Source: Coleophoma eucalyptorum (lineage: Eukaryota > Ascomycota > Leotiomycetes > Helotiales > Dermateaceae). Taken from it: DNA of 64,000 nt. This document shows, piece after piece, positions 42,038 to 53,767 of this stretch. The position numbers were made by a program, and so were the translations under genes. Location: contig JALRME010000011.1 in the NCBI GenBank assembly GCA_026120035.1, positions 248,001 to 312,000 on the forward strand, read 5' to 3'. Under the pieces are notes generated by a model that was not told the DNA's origin, ran no database searches, and was given only the letters and a program-made list of their open reading frames with translations. Positions within the stretch are counted from its first letter, which is position 1. The number at the start of each line of letters is the position of its first letter.

Positions 42038-45000
42038 TTATTCAGTTGCCTTGTATTTCTTGTTAAACTCCCCCACCGCAACTCCAATCTTCCTATACAA
42101 GAAATTTCGAGAGCTCTCCTCGGCTACAGGAATGAAAGGTCCATTTGTACCGCCCCTGAGGGTTAAGCTGAGCCCTGTCCTCTCCTTGCTAATCGTCTGG
42201 ATATCCTTCAAAGGCACGTCCCACTCACTAGCCAGCTTCTTGCTCTTAATAAGCATGATGCGACTATATGTAAGCATGACCACAACATCCTCGCGTGGCA
42301 ATTCCAGGTGGGCAATGTATTGTTCGTTGAAGTATTTGCCGTTGTCAAGTTGCTTCAGCCAGAATTGGCCGAGAGCTTCTCGTTGGCTGTATGGTCGCAC
42401 AATACCATCGGTACCGATGTATCGTGTGAGACGGACGCGATCAAGTCCGTCTTGGTCGAAGACCGTCGTGGTGTTCCGGATACCCTCACTCACATTTGAG
42501 GCCAAATCGAACACACCAATTGCTGGCTTAGTAGCAAAGCCCAAGACACCCTTGCCAACACCCTTGAAGAAGCCTGCCACGCCTTCTTGCTCTGCGCCTT
42601 CCAGAGGCTTACGAGCTAAACCTCCAACACCGCTAGCAAGACTGCTTACGAAGGAGTTTGCTCCTGCCTGCACGCCGTATAGGGCGTGCTTTGGCCGGTT
42701 CCGTGCCCTCGTCATTCTCCGCCTATCCTGGAACTGCTTGTCCATTGTAGCTTCTGCAAGGCCCTTGGCAATACTTCCAGTGACCTTTGAGAAACTATCC
42801 GAGAAGCCAAAGACTGACTTCTTCATAAAACTCGTAGCCCCTTTAGCAATGCCCAAACCGAGCTGTTCAGGCCGGTCGCCGGACATGATGACTCCTTGGT
42901 ATGGTTCGTAGAAAGCATCCATAACACCAGAACTCAAGTTGTTGAACAGACCAACTGGATTTCCAAGGAAGTCTGCTGAGCCTAGAATCTTATGAACTTG
43001 GTACAGTGCTTCCTGCGTGTAATGGCTGGTCAGGTTCTGAATGAGGACGGCACTAGAGACTCTAGCATTCTCCAACACAAGAGCATTTAGCTTGACGGGT
43101 GCATCGTTGATGTTGCCGATCGCCATTGTCATCATGTTGATGAAAAACATTAGGGGATTCTTGGATGAGGTCTTATCCTCGACATTAACTCTGTCGGTTC
43201 GGACAAAGGACAAATCAAGCTGCATAGGCTGGATACTGAAGCTCTCGAAGAAGATGTCTTGACCCTGTTGTTGATGCGGTTGTGGGATGTCCAGGTTCTC
43301 ATCGCAAAGTACGCCTTCATGTTCTTCTGACCAGCTCGCTCCGGGTACCTTTGAGAACTCCAGGAGAGCGAACACAAAGTCTTCGTCAAGCTCAATCGTC
43401 ATCTGCTGGAACAACAATGAAGCATACTTGATATAGAGGACTCCATAAGAATCATCCTTGACACGAATGATACTTGTATCCAAAGTTGGAGGTACCACCT
43501 TGTCGTTGTTGGTATTCTTTGGAACGACACTAGGGTAGAGAATCATGGGGAAGATGCCCCCATACAGCTGATTATCGATCTGAATCCATTTGATTTTCGC
43601 CTGGACACTTTGGAAGACAGACGACTCTGTGTACTTGAGATCTATATCTCGGAGCGTGACATAAGCAAGTTCCTTCAGTTGAGCATTGATTAGTGAAATC
43701 CCAAGACCAGCAAGTCTCAGCTCTGCGCGGAAGGTGATGTTTGTATCCATATCCTTGATCTTGAAACCTTCTTGGAAACTGGTAGTTGAGTTGGTACGGC
43801 CCTGGTGCCTCAAAGAATACAAACTCTTGCTCTGTTTGTAGTTGGCCAAGACCAATGTCTGCACTGGCCCTTCTGCTTTGACTGCAAGATCGATGATCTT
43901 TGGCTCCTTGGAAGGAAGAATGCCAATCTTCATCGGTATGAGTGCTCCGATAGATGCCAGAGGTATATTTCTCTCCTTGCCATTCGCTGTGATGACGATC
44001 TCCTTCAATTTAGCAGCTGGATAGTCCCAAGCATATGGCATGATGCTCCTTGATGGCAGGCGATATTTTATTGGACGCCATCCCGATCGATCTTCTTCAT
44101 TTTCGTCGTCGATGTTTGGATTGACTTGCCAGAACATAAATTCTGTGTCGCTCTCATTTCTCATAGCATACGGCCATTGCTTTGTCTCGTAACTGATATG
44201 CAAGAAGATCGTTGCACCCTCCAGCAAGATCTCAATTCGTATAAGCTTTTGTCGCTGTCCAGCTTTTGTGAGTTTGACATGGGTCGTGCCAATGTCCGAA
44301 ATGTTAAATGGAGATGACCATCTGTTCTCCACGCCAGGAAAGCACAATGACAGTTGCTTGACCGCGCTCTTCTGCAAAAAGTGGAGTGGCTGCAGGCTGT
44401 TCGGTTTGAGATTGAGGAGATCCGCTGAGCCAGGCTCCCTGAGATTGATCTCTTCGTTTGTCTGATTCTTGAGGATGAACCGAGGCGCCAGAGTGACCAC
44501 CTTTGTCATTTTGTACTTGCCATCACCGGCTTCGATAGTGATACCAATATGGATCTCCGTGTTCTTCTTGGATGAAGGAAGTACGACATCAACCGTGCTA
44601 CCAATAGCATCAAAACTTTGAGGCTTACTCCAGGCTGATTCGCCCACCTTCAGAAGTGCGCGATTTCGCTGATCATCAGCCCCGAATGCAAACATATATG
44701 GCAACGCTTTACGTCTTTCCTCGTCGCCGGATTCTGTATGATATCCTTGGCCTGCGGCGGTCTTGGCTTGTTGCAGCAGTGATTTAGCCCTAATGCTGAT
44801 GTCGAGACCAGTCTTGTTCAGTATCACATATGGACTGTATACAGTGACCCTAAATGCTCCTCCACTGTCGGGAATCTTGTAGTAGTGCAGCTTGAGACTG
44901 AGTGGTAATCCATCAGCATCCTTGCAAATGAGGTTCGACTCCCGTCGGAAATCTTCCTGGTTATTAGAATTGATGATAGCGAACTCGCTGGCCTTGAACA

Positions 45001-48000
45001 CGGTATCTTGCATATCAATGCTCATAAGAAGTAAATGAGACAGCTCGACCACATGGACGGGACTGAGTCCACCCTTTCGCAGGAAGTTGGTCCAGTCCTT
45101 CTTGGTATTCTTGTCGTAGATGCGATATTTGAAGTCATACGGTAAAAGATTCTCCAACACAACAGGCGCAGAAAGTCGTATACGCATGTATGGATAGACA
45201 CTATGGATATTAATTAGTAAGAAATCTGCAAATTCACAAAATTCGCGTACCTCGTTAGTGGATTTGATTTGTCGTAAACTGTATGCATCTGGAAGTAAAA
45301 AGGTGGCGTCTTTCCACCATCTTCGCCTTTGCAAGTCAAAGTCTTTGTTGGTCGTTTCAAGAGATCTTTCCACCAGATTGTTTCATTGGACCAAGTATAA
45401 CCAAATCCTTGATCTGGTCGAACTAGCAGACTCTTCATAAAGGCTGCGCCCACAGGGGCTGGACGAGACTCTCCTGGTGCTATCTTCTCAATCTTGAGCA
45501 AGTGGCCCTCTTGAGCGTCGAACACACCCAGTTCAACAGGAATCTGAGTTTGGTTTTCGACCAGCAAGGGAGAGCGGAATGTGATGTACTTGACGTTGTC
45601 TAGTCCGAGTTTAACATCAACCAAAAGACGATGTAGTACATTGTCCTTCCGAGGGCGAAGACTATACAGATACTCTCCCTCCCGGTTGACTCCAATCTTA
45701 TTAACAGAGTCGAAGCCACTACCATCAAGCTTGACGCCGACCATACCTGCCACATTCTCTGGAGAGAGATTCTCACGCATCTTTTCCCAGCCTTCAAAAC
45801 GCCAGGGCGCTTCGTTTCCATCTTCGAGCTTAATCGCCATGTCATTTTCGTCTCCATCAGCCCAGATGTTCATATCGAATCCTGTATAGTTGCGTACACG
45901 ATACGGTGCCTCAGTTCCGCGAGGCTTTGAAAGAACATCTTCATCTTGGGTCAAGAATTGGGCGGACTTGGATGCCAAAGCAATGGAGGCTGATGTAACG
46001 GTGAACTCGAGTATCTTGCTTGAAGTAAGATCGATGGCCATGCTTGGCTCGGGCTTATGCGTCTTATTGTTGATGGTCTGCTCTCTCGAAATCTTCAGTC
46101 CCAACTGCCAAGGTTCAATTAGGGGTTCCCAAGCAGACTTGGAAAAGTTATAAATATTGATGAACATGTCAATGGAAGTATCAGCTCGAAGGTTGCTTGA
46201 CCAATCATTTGCCGTGGCCGTAAAGCCCTTAACGCTAAGGTCCAGGATTGGAAGTTCGTGCACATCACCAAGAAGGATGACCCTCATACCCTCCAGTGTT
46301 GCGGTCAGCTCTTCGGCCTTTAGTTTTGGACGTGCAACTGAGGCCTGTGATGGATGGTTGGTCAATCGACTTGGAGCCACAGTTCCAGCCTTCGTTCTCT
46401 TAGCCATTGTAGAAGCTCCTTTGCCACTAGCCGACCGTCGCTTCAAGCTACCGGAATCCGAGACTTGCCCACTCTTACCCTTCGAAGGAGATCCATCTTC
46501 TGCATCTTCCTTGTCCGAGAGCTCAGATGCTTTGCTTATGATCTGAAGAACCAGGAGGATATCTCGTAAAGACAAACGCAGTACAAGTGGCTCAATATCA
46601 ATGTGGATGCTGTTTAGCTCAGGTTGCGAGCTATCCATGGACATCTGTATGGAGAAGTCGTCAAGAATTCTAAGACGAGAATCTTCAAAGCGGTCCATTC
46701 TGCAGAGAAAGATGCCCATCTGCGAGACTTGCAAGGTCAAGGCATGCTGTTGTGACATTAGTACCTGTTTCGTACCCAGTACGATAGCTTCCGAACTGGT
46801 GCTATTTGGGTTGGCAATCAGTATAACTTGAGCGTCAACAACGTTGACTCGGAAGGCAATGCTCATCGACGGCTGGTCTGCTTTGGTGGAATCTTCACTA
46901 GATGTTGTTGTGAGTGTCGTGCTAGGAGCAGAAGTCTTCGTCTTGCGGTTCGTGACAACCGACTCAGTGTCTGAACCATCCACCGATTCTACCACGCTCT
47001 CTTCGGTCTCCTCCACAACTGGGGGCTCATCAACGGCGAGACTACCAGAGATGAATGCTTGGACTGCAAAGAGATAATCCAAAGCAAAGATCACTCGCGG
47101 ACTGTCGATAGCTACCATAGCGATGAGGCTGCGCTCGTTGCCACCGGAAATGGTCACGCTGGCCATAAACTGCTGGACATCTTTGTTAGAAGAAGTCATG
47201 ATCTTTCTGAATTTGTTGGTCTCTCGGCTCCGGCTGTCCTGAATAGTGAATGATTGGATAAGGAATTCTGACTCCAATGAGCCATCAGTCATCATACGCA
47301 GCTTGACTTTCGTGTCATCCAAGGAGAATTTCGAGAGGCTAGCAGCTTCAAGGTCGCCAACAGGTTCATCTTCTTTAGCAAGGATTAACTCCAGTCCAAT
47401 GGTGTGGACATGAAAAGCAAAGTCAAGCTTTGTCCAGCTCTTGGAATCCACTCCTAGCTCAGGCCCTAGATTGACAAGCGTTGATTCTTCTGTAGATGCT
47501 TCCTTTGAAGGGATTTTCGTCGCCTTTTGAAGTGTCTTCTGTGGAACTGCCTCCGTAGCATCTTCCTCTTCTTCGGGATCACCTGCGAATGCAGCAGGCA
47601 CTGACTTTGAGAGTTCCAAGAGAAATTTGAGTTGAGTTTGTGAGATACGCAAGGTAAAATCCGTCATGTTACCCTCGATCTCTGTGTCGGGACGCTTGGC
47701 TCCCTCAGTATGCTCAGCATAGGTAACTTGGAAGCCAAGATCAACCTTATCAATCAACTCAAGTTCCTCAGTCTTATCTTCTGGAAAATTGAAGTCGGAA
47801 GTCAAGCGTATATTTCTGATACCGGCAGCTAACTTCATTGCTATAGGAGAGTGTTCAGAGTCATCCAAGGGCACGAATTTATTCTCAGCATAGATCTCTC
47901 CCAGGTATGCGGTGAGAACATCTCGTTTTGGTCGTCCAGCCGTCATAACACGTGGAAATACAACAATAGGGGTCTTAACGACAACGTCAAACTTGATACG

Positions 48001-51000
48001 GCTCGTGCTCTGCTGCAGTTGTGAAGCCTGGTTTGCAGCAGCCTGTCTTGCAGCATTGAACAAGGCTTGCATCTGTCCAAACTTGACTAAGAAAGCAATG
48101 ATCTTGCGGAATGGTTCTTCCAAGAAGTTTATCTTAATGGAGCCAGCCCGCAGAAAAATAGAAGAATCGTAACCAGGGTATGTCTTATTATTCTCCGCGT
48201 CGAACGTCTCGTATCTGAAATCGGCCAGGTCGTCACCTTGGATGGTAATCAATTTACGAAGATTCGAGTCTTCCGATGCTCCTTCGTTGATATCATCGAG
48301 CAAAGACAGGTTTCCAAGTTTCGCAGCAATGCGCATTGTCTTGCCCATTATGAAGATTCCAACGTCAGCAGCATTCAGAGATAGAGTAGCGAGGCGAATG
48401 CCGTCGTTGTTTAGAATTAACCGGATGCTCTTCAAGTCTACCTTGATTCGAATAGAGCCCGAGTCGGCGGGCTTTGCAGGTACGACTTCTGTTGATGGTT
48501 CTTCAACTTCCTCCACCACTGCAGAATCTGAAGCCTGGCCCTCAATAGCCGATTCGTTCTTTGTAAAGGTCAGGAGTATAAAGTCCAGTAGAGTTAAGAG
48601 TGTCTTCCGGGTGACAACCAGATTAATGGTAGATATGGCAACATTGATATTAATCTCAACACCTTCATACTTGGTCATGAACTCTGGTGATTCTTTCTTG
48701 ACAATGACAATCTTGACCCAGACAAGCTCTTTTCGATCATCGGTTTCTGGATCTCCAGACGAAATGATGGACTTAAATTCTGCCGATGGATTCTCGACGT
48801 AGTCATCTACAACCACGGATTCTAGCGTTGTCTCTATGAGTAAATCATAAGGTCTTACGCACAGATCCAGTCCGAACTTCTCGGCAACGAGCTCGACAAG
48901 AAGCTTGTCTGGCTTCTCGCCTTCGGGGTCACTTCGATACAGAGAACCTTGAAGGCGATCGACCTGGAATTTAAGCTCAAAGTTGCGTTGCTGTATCTTT
49001 AGATCCTCGCTAATATTGCCCGTAGACGCGTCTTGGAACTCTGCATCATCATCATCGTCATCATCTGAACCATCTTCAAGAATAACAGCTTCCTGCGCCG
49101 AGAATGGAAATGACATTGACTGAGGTCGATCTCGCTGGAAGGACATCCTAGAGACTGTGCTTTGTGTACGGGGTTTTGGTGTAGCAGACTTTTCAGCAAG
49201 TGCCTTTGAGACAGAATGTGATTCTTCAGGATCGTGGAATTTAGGAATGGCTACCTCGATAAGGCGCATAAGGCTCTTGTACTTCTTGTCTGATACCGAG
49301 GCGTGCAGCACAGGAAGATGGCCGGATATTCGCATTTTAGTCAGGTTGGGTGCTTTCGGTATGATCGATGTCTCGACGATGAAGTCAACATTAATTTTGT
49401 CCACAATATGCATTGATTGGGTATCGTCTCTTTCAATCAATTGGGCCTTGGTCGCATCAATAGATGGGCCAATCAGAACTTGCGTGGAAGACAACTTGAC
49501 AACGAATTTGTCATACATCAAGGATTCCAGCCGCTTGAAATCCTCATCGGTATAGGATTGTCTTTGCTTGGACTGAATCTCTTTCATTGTATCCTTATCA
49601 ACGAGCTCACTGTTCACAGTGATCCGACCAGCGTCCAGAATCAAGCAGATTGTCTGTTCCGTGGTAATGCTGTCTGGAACAATGATAAGCGGTGCTTGAA
49701 GATCTAACTTCGCGTTGATAGTCTTGTGCTCTTCTAGAGCAAATTCTAATCCTGCACGGGTTTGCTGCCGCAAGCCTTCAACAGTCGCACCAGCTGTTTC
49801 CATCAGAGCTCCAATAGACTCCATGTGTCTCTCTGGAGGCTTGAAGAATTGTACGATGCCAACCAGAAATAGAGGATTCCAAATGATCTCCAACGGCCTT
49901 AGTTTTCCAGTAACGGCAAGATCACTCGAACCATCTAGTGGGTTCTTCTCAAATTGGAATTGGAAAAAAGGTTCAACAGTTTCCTCTTCTTCTTCTTCAT
50001 CGGAACCATCTGTGGGCTCTTTGTGTTTGGGGGCATCTGGAGCATCCTTAACCCGTACAATCTGCTTGAACAAGCTGTCGGGTGTGGTTCCATCATTTAC
50101 TCTAAGTCCGCCTAGACTCAGATCTGCTAGGAATGAATCGGGTCGGACAAGTGCTTTGGATTTGAAGTTATCGAAATATAGACTCAAAACTTCAACCACA
50201 TTGTCATGAGGATCACGCTTCAATGTGAAACTGCCTGTATTCAGCGAAGCCTCCACTTCGAACTTTACGGTGTCCCGGGGTAAGTCGACGGCATCTGCAA
50301 GTGCTGCCTTCTCGTCCCAGTCGATGGCATCATAGAGCTCTTTTCTTTGCTCTTCAGTCATTGTAGTGCTCTCATCCTCTGCCTCCTCTTCTTGTGGCTT
50401 CGAGCCCCATGCCCAAGCAACCCAGCCCTGCTTCACTGGTTGCTGTGGCTTCTTAACGCCAATATTTTCTTTCTTCAGTTGGTTCTTAGCCAGAGACCGC
50501 CAGAAGCGCATAGTTTCGTAATCCAGTTTCCACTCAAGCTTCTCCAGCTCGGTGACCTCCTCTGGTTTGAGTTGATCGGACTGATCGTTCCGTTTCTTCT
50601 TCTTGAAAAGCTCGATATAGCGGATCCTATCGTCTCGGCGCTCTTTGAAATATTCCCATGACCAGCGTCGATTGCGTTCGTGAATTTTACTGAGGATTGC
50701 ATCGCCAGCAAACTTGAGCCACGCTCTAGGATCCTCCTTTGGTGAAACTCCCTTGGGCTGTAACTTCTTATATTCTTGATGGCGAGTAAAGTAGTGGAGG
50801 TAATCAACCATCATCAAAGCATCACGATATTGATCATCATCCAATACAAGTCCAATCTCCTCGAATTGTAGTCCAGCCTTGACCTGTGGTCTGTCTGTCC
50901 CACCAAGCTTGTTGAGCTCAAGCTTAGCCACACCACTCACAGGTTTGAGAATGAATTGATGGGTTGGCTTGTCGGATTCCTCACCCTTCCCAATCATCGC

Positions 51001-51741
51001 CTTGAACTTCACCAACATCTCGTCGTGAGGAATGGTAGTCACACCTTCTACCTCGGCTTCTCTACCTGTTCCTAGGAGAGAAGCTTCCGTGTCCCAGTAG
51101 ACAGCCAAAGAATCGAGGGTAGCAAGTTTGTGCGTCACCCCATCAGTACCTTGCACATATGTCGGTGTCCATTCCTTATTCGTGCTGATTGCGCTGAATT
51201 CCTTTAGTGTGATACCAAGTGCGAACGGATGCCCGGGTTGTGATATTGAATCTTCGTATCGAACATGGATGTTCTTCATCGTGATCTGCAAGTTGTCGAC
51301 GATTTTTTCAACCAGACTGGTCTGTAGGCTTGCATTCTTCTTTTGCTCCTCAGAGTTCGTTGCTTCATCGTTTCGATCCTTGAGCATTTCGGCACTTTCG
51401 AGCTTCTCAATTTTGACGACCTGTCTCCTCCTCTCTTCCTCCTCCTCATCCCATTCTGCATCTTCTTTCGGAGCCGCAAGCAGGTAAACATCTTCAATAA
51501 AGACTTTCACCGGCGCAGATCCCAGTCGTGACCACGGTATTGACAGAGTCAGCTGTCCTAGGTGGCCTTCCTCAACATTCATGGGAAGCTTGAGTTGATC
51601 CAGCGCCTCCCTTCGTAGCTCCAGATTGCGTAACTTGACATCACCGGACCAAATTCCTACATTCAACTGTTTTGGATCAAAATTCTTTATGTACATTCCC
51701 AAAAAGCGGTTGAGCAACGACGCAACAAGCCCTTCTAACAT
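42038..51741 (-). CDS. VPS13: VPS13, bridge-like lipid transfer protein
   Basis: The exons are 45251-51741 and 42038-45200 (50-nt intron), giving 3217 residues, about the size of yeast Vps13. The N-terminus MLEGLVASLLNRFLGMYIKN is the chorein_N entrance of the hydrophobic groove, followed by extended repeating-beta-groove sequence. The adaptor-binding (VAB/SHR-BD) region begins around residue 1945 (RVRNYTGFDMNIWADGD). The C-terminal helices (SLASGVGGLARKPLEG, about residue 3000) resemble the ATG2_C segment, and the last 90 residues form the PH-like domain. The protein moves glycerolipids between membranes at contact sites and acts in Golgi-vacuole traffic, prospore membranes and mitochondria. 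Acidic disordered inserts lie near residues 460, 890 and 1590. The 5' exon is one of the longest possible at 6.5 kb. Confidence 0.97.
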
Positions 51742-52463
51742 CTTGAATGCTGGATGCCGTAACCCGGGCAGGGAATCTCGTTCTTAGGCAGCTCGTAAAA
51801 TTGTCTTCCGCATCTGCAAACTTCGCTGGTGGTCTTTCAAAGGGGGTATATCGGCCGTCAGGTCATAACTTTCGTGAAAACCGTCGTCAAAAAGAGGTTC
51901 GATCTGGGGGTAGGAGTGGGGCGCAGTCGTACGTCTGAAGGTATCCGATCTGGTGGAGGGGTGCGGTGTAAATAGCAATAAAGAAAAATCAAAATATCTG
52001 CCAAGGCACAAGCTCAACCCCGCAGACTGTGGCTATGGGTCAGTGAATGAGATGAGTAGGCTATGATGTTTGAGACGAAGAGTATGGCCAAGTTGACAAT
52101 GTCCATGTCTTGCCAAAAAGAATGTCGTATGCGTCGCCTGCGGTAGCTAGCTACCTCGCCTTACTTGCTTAGCGTGATTTTAAGGTGGGTGTTAGCTTCG
52201 TACGTCACTTGCCTTTGCGATCGACATAACTCTTCTTGGAAGAGCTGGCTGCCAGGGCTTGAAAAGCTTTCGAGCTGTCCCCCTCTCTTTCTTTCACTCT
52301 ATCTCTCAAACCTCTGAAGAAATTATAACCCTCTGGTGTTCAACTATTCCTCTGTAACTTAAATTTATTGTTTTAACCATTTCGCGTCGCCAATTACTTG
52401 AGGAGGCCCAAGCTGCTCGATTGCGGGGAAAGCTCCGGTCCAACAATAGCTATCTACAATACC
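51742..52463. promoter_or_regulatory. Divergent promoter of VPS13 and the mitochondrial DUF3429 gene
   Basis: This is 722 bp between the two divergent starts. A pyrimidine-rich track at about 52275-52320 precedes the right-hand gene. I see no TATA box or coding region. Confidence 0.5.
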
Positions 52464-53767
52464 ATGCTGCGAAATACAGCTGTACGATCGGTGCGCAGCA
52501 CCTTGGCAAAGATCCCCCAAGCAAGATCAAGCTGCAATGGAGCTACCGTTCGAATTCATACTGCTTCTAAAACTTGCCAATTAGTTAATCAACGGCCTCA
52601 AGCTCTGGTACTACGACCATACTCTAAAGTTACCTCCATGCTCTATGCTACTAAGTCGGGGCCGCCTTACAGCCAAATTGATTTGGAGGCAGAAAAGAAA
52701 TTGGCAGAAAAGCCAATTACTCCTCACCCAGAATCCGTCTCGATGGAATCTTCTGTACGCCACGTCTTTGAAGATGGTCCGGGACAGAAGCAGGATGCTG
52801 AGATGTTGGGCGGGGTTAAATCAGATTTAAAGACAGTTAAAGAAACATTCGCACTGAGGGACGTTCCAAAGGAGTCGCTATATATTGGAATGGCTGGAGT
52901 TGTACCTTATGCTGCAACTTCGATATCGACTGTCTACCTAGCATACGACATAAACCATACAGCAGCCGGCACTGGTCATGGCATTCTTTTCTCCCAAGAT
53001 ACAGCCCATCACCTTCTGGATATTGTCACACCCATCCAAATCGGATATGGTGCAGTTGCACGTATTCCCGCTAGCTGCTGGAGGACCATATAGCTAATGT
53101 GCTTCAGATTATTTCATTTTTGGGCGCCATCCATTGGGGATTGGAGTATGCAGGATACGGAGGCTATCATAGCTATTCCCGCTACAAGTACGGTGTCATA
53201 GCTCCAGCAATAGCTTGGCCAACGATATTCATGCCGGTTGAGTACGCCCTCATTACACAATTCGCAACTTTCACCTTCCTGTACTTTGCAGATGCGCGTG
53301 CGACAACAAAGGGATGGTTCCCAGGATGGTACGCCACCTACCGTTTCGTGTTGACCTTCTTTGTCGGTGCCTCCATCGTTATAAGCTTGGTGGGACGCAG
53401 TCAAATCATCCACGATGGTAACTCAAAGTTGAAGAGCCCAGTAGACTATCTGAAGGGCGATCGAGATTCTCAATGGGAGGCCCTTGAGCGTGAAGATAAA
53501 GAGAGGTCTGCAAGACTCGCAAAAGCAGAAGCAGAGGAGAAGAGTAAGAATAAGGGAGACAAGGAGGAAGAGGATAACGTTAAGGACAGCAAGAAAGACA
53601 AAGACAAGGATAGCAAGGGCGACGATAAGGACAGCAAGAAGGACAAAGACAAGGGCAGTAAGAAGGATGACGACAAGGATGACAAGAAGAGTGATGATAA
53701 GGACAGTAAGAAGGATGACGAAAAGGACAGCAAGAAGGATGACGACAAGGCCGGCAAGAAGAAATAA
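52464..53767 (+). CDS. Mitochondrial inner-membrane protein, DUF3429 (TMEM69-like) family
   Basis: The exons are 52464-53057 and 53108-53767 (417 residues). The N-terminus (MLRNTAVRSVRSTLAK, Arg-rich, no acids) is a mitochondrial presequence. The DUF3429 core begins at about residue 140 with GMAGVVPYAATS and continues YGAVIISFLGAIHWGLEYAGYGG; four to five membrane helices follow, ending in VLTFFVGASIVISLVGR. The last 80 residues are a hydrophilic tail, first Glu/Lys-rich, then repeats of DSKKDD. The function of the family is not known. The intron donor is ambiguous: keeping Val gives a GC-AG intron (GCACGT, 53058-53107), while GTTGCA three bases upstream would drop it. I prefer the former because Val fits the expected YGA(V/T)I(L/I)SFLG pattern. 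Confidence 0.88.
53575..53766 (+). repeat. Coding low-complexity Lys/Asp repeat
   Basis: GA-rich DNA encodes about 60 residues of (K/D)SKKDxDKD units at the C-terminus of the DUF3429 protein. The periodicity is about 15-24 bp. It also produces long open frames on the other strand, which are artefacts of composition. Confidence 0.85.

Noticed and set aside
42051..42911. 286-codon plus-strand frame opposite VPS13
   Set aside because: It lies wholly within VPS13 coding sequence, and its translation is Ser/Pro/Leu-rich with no motif.
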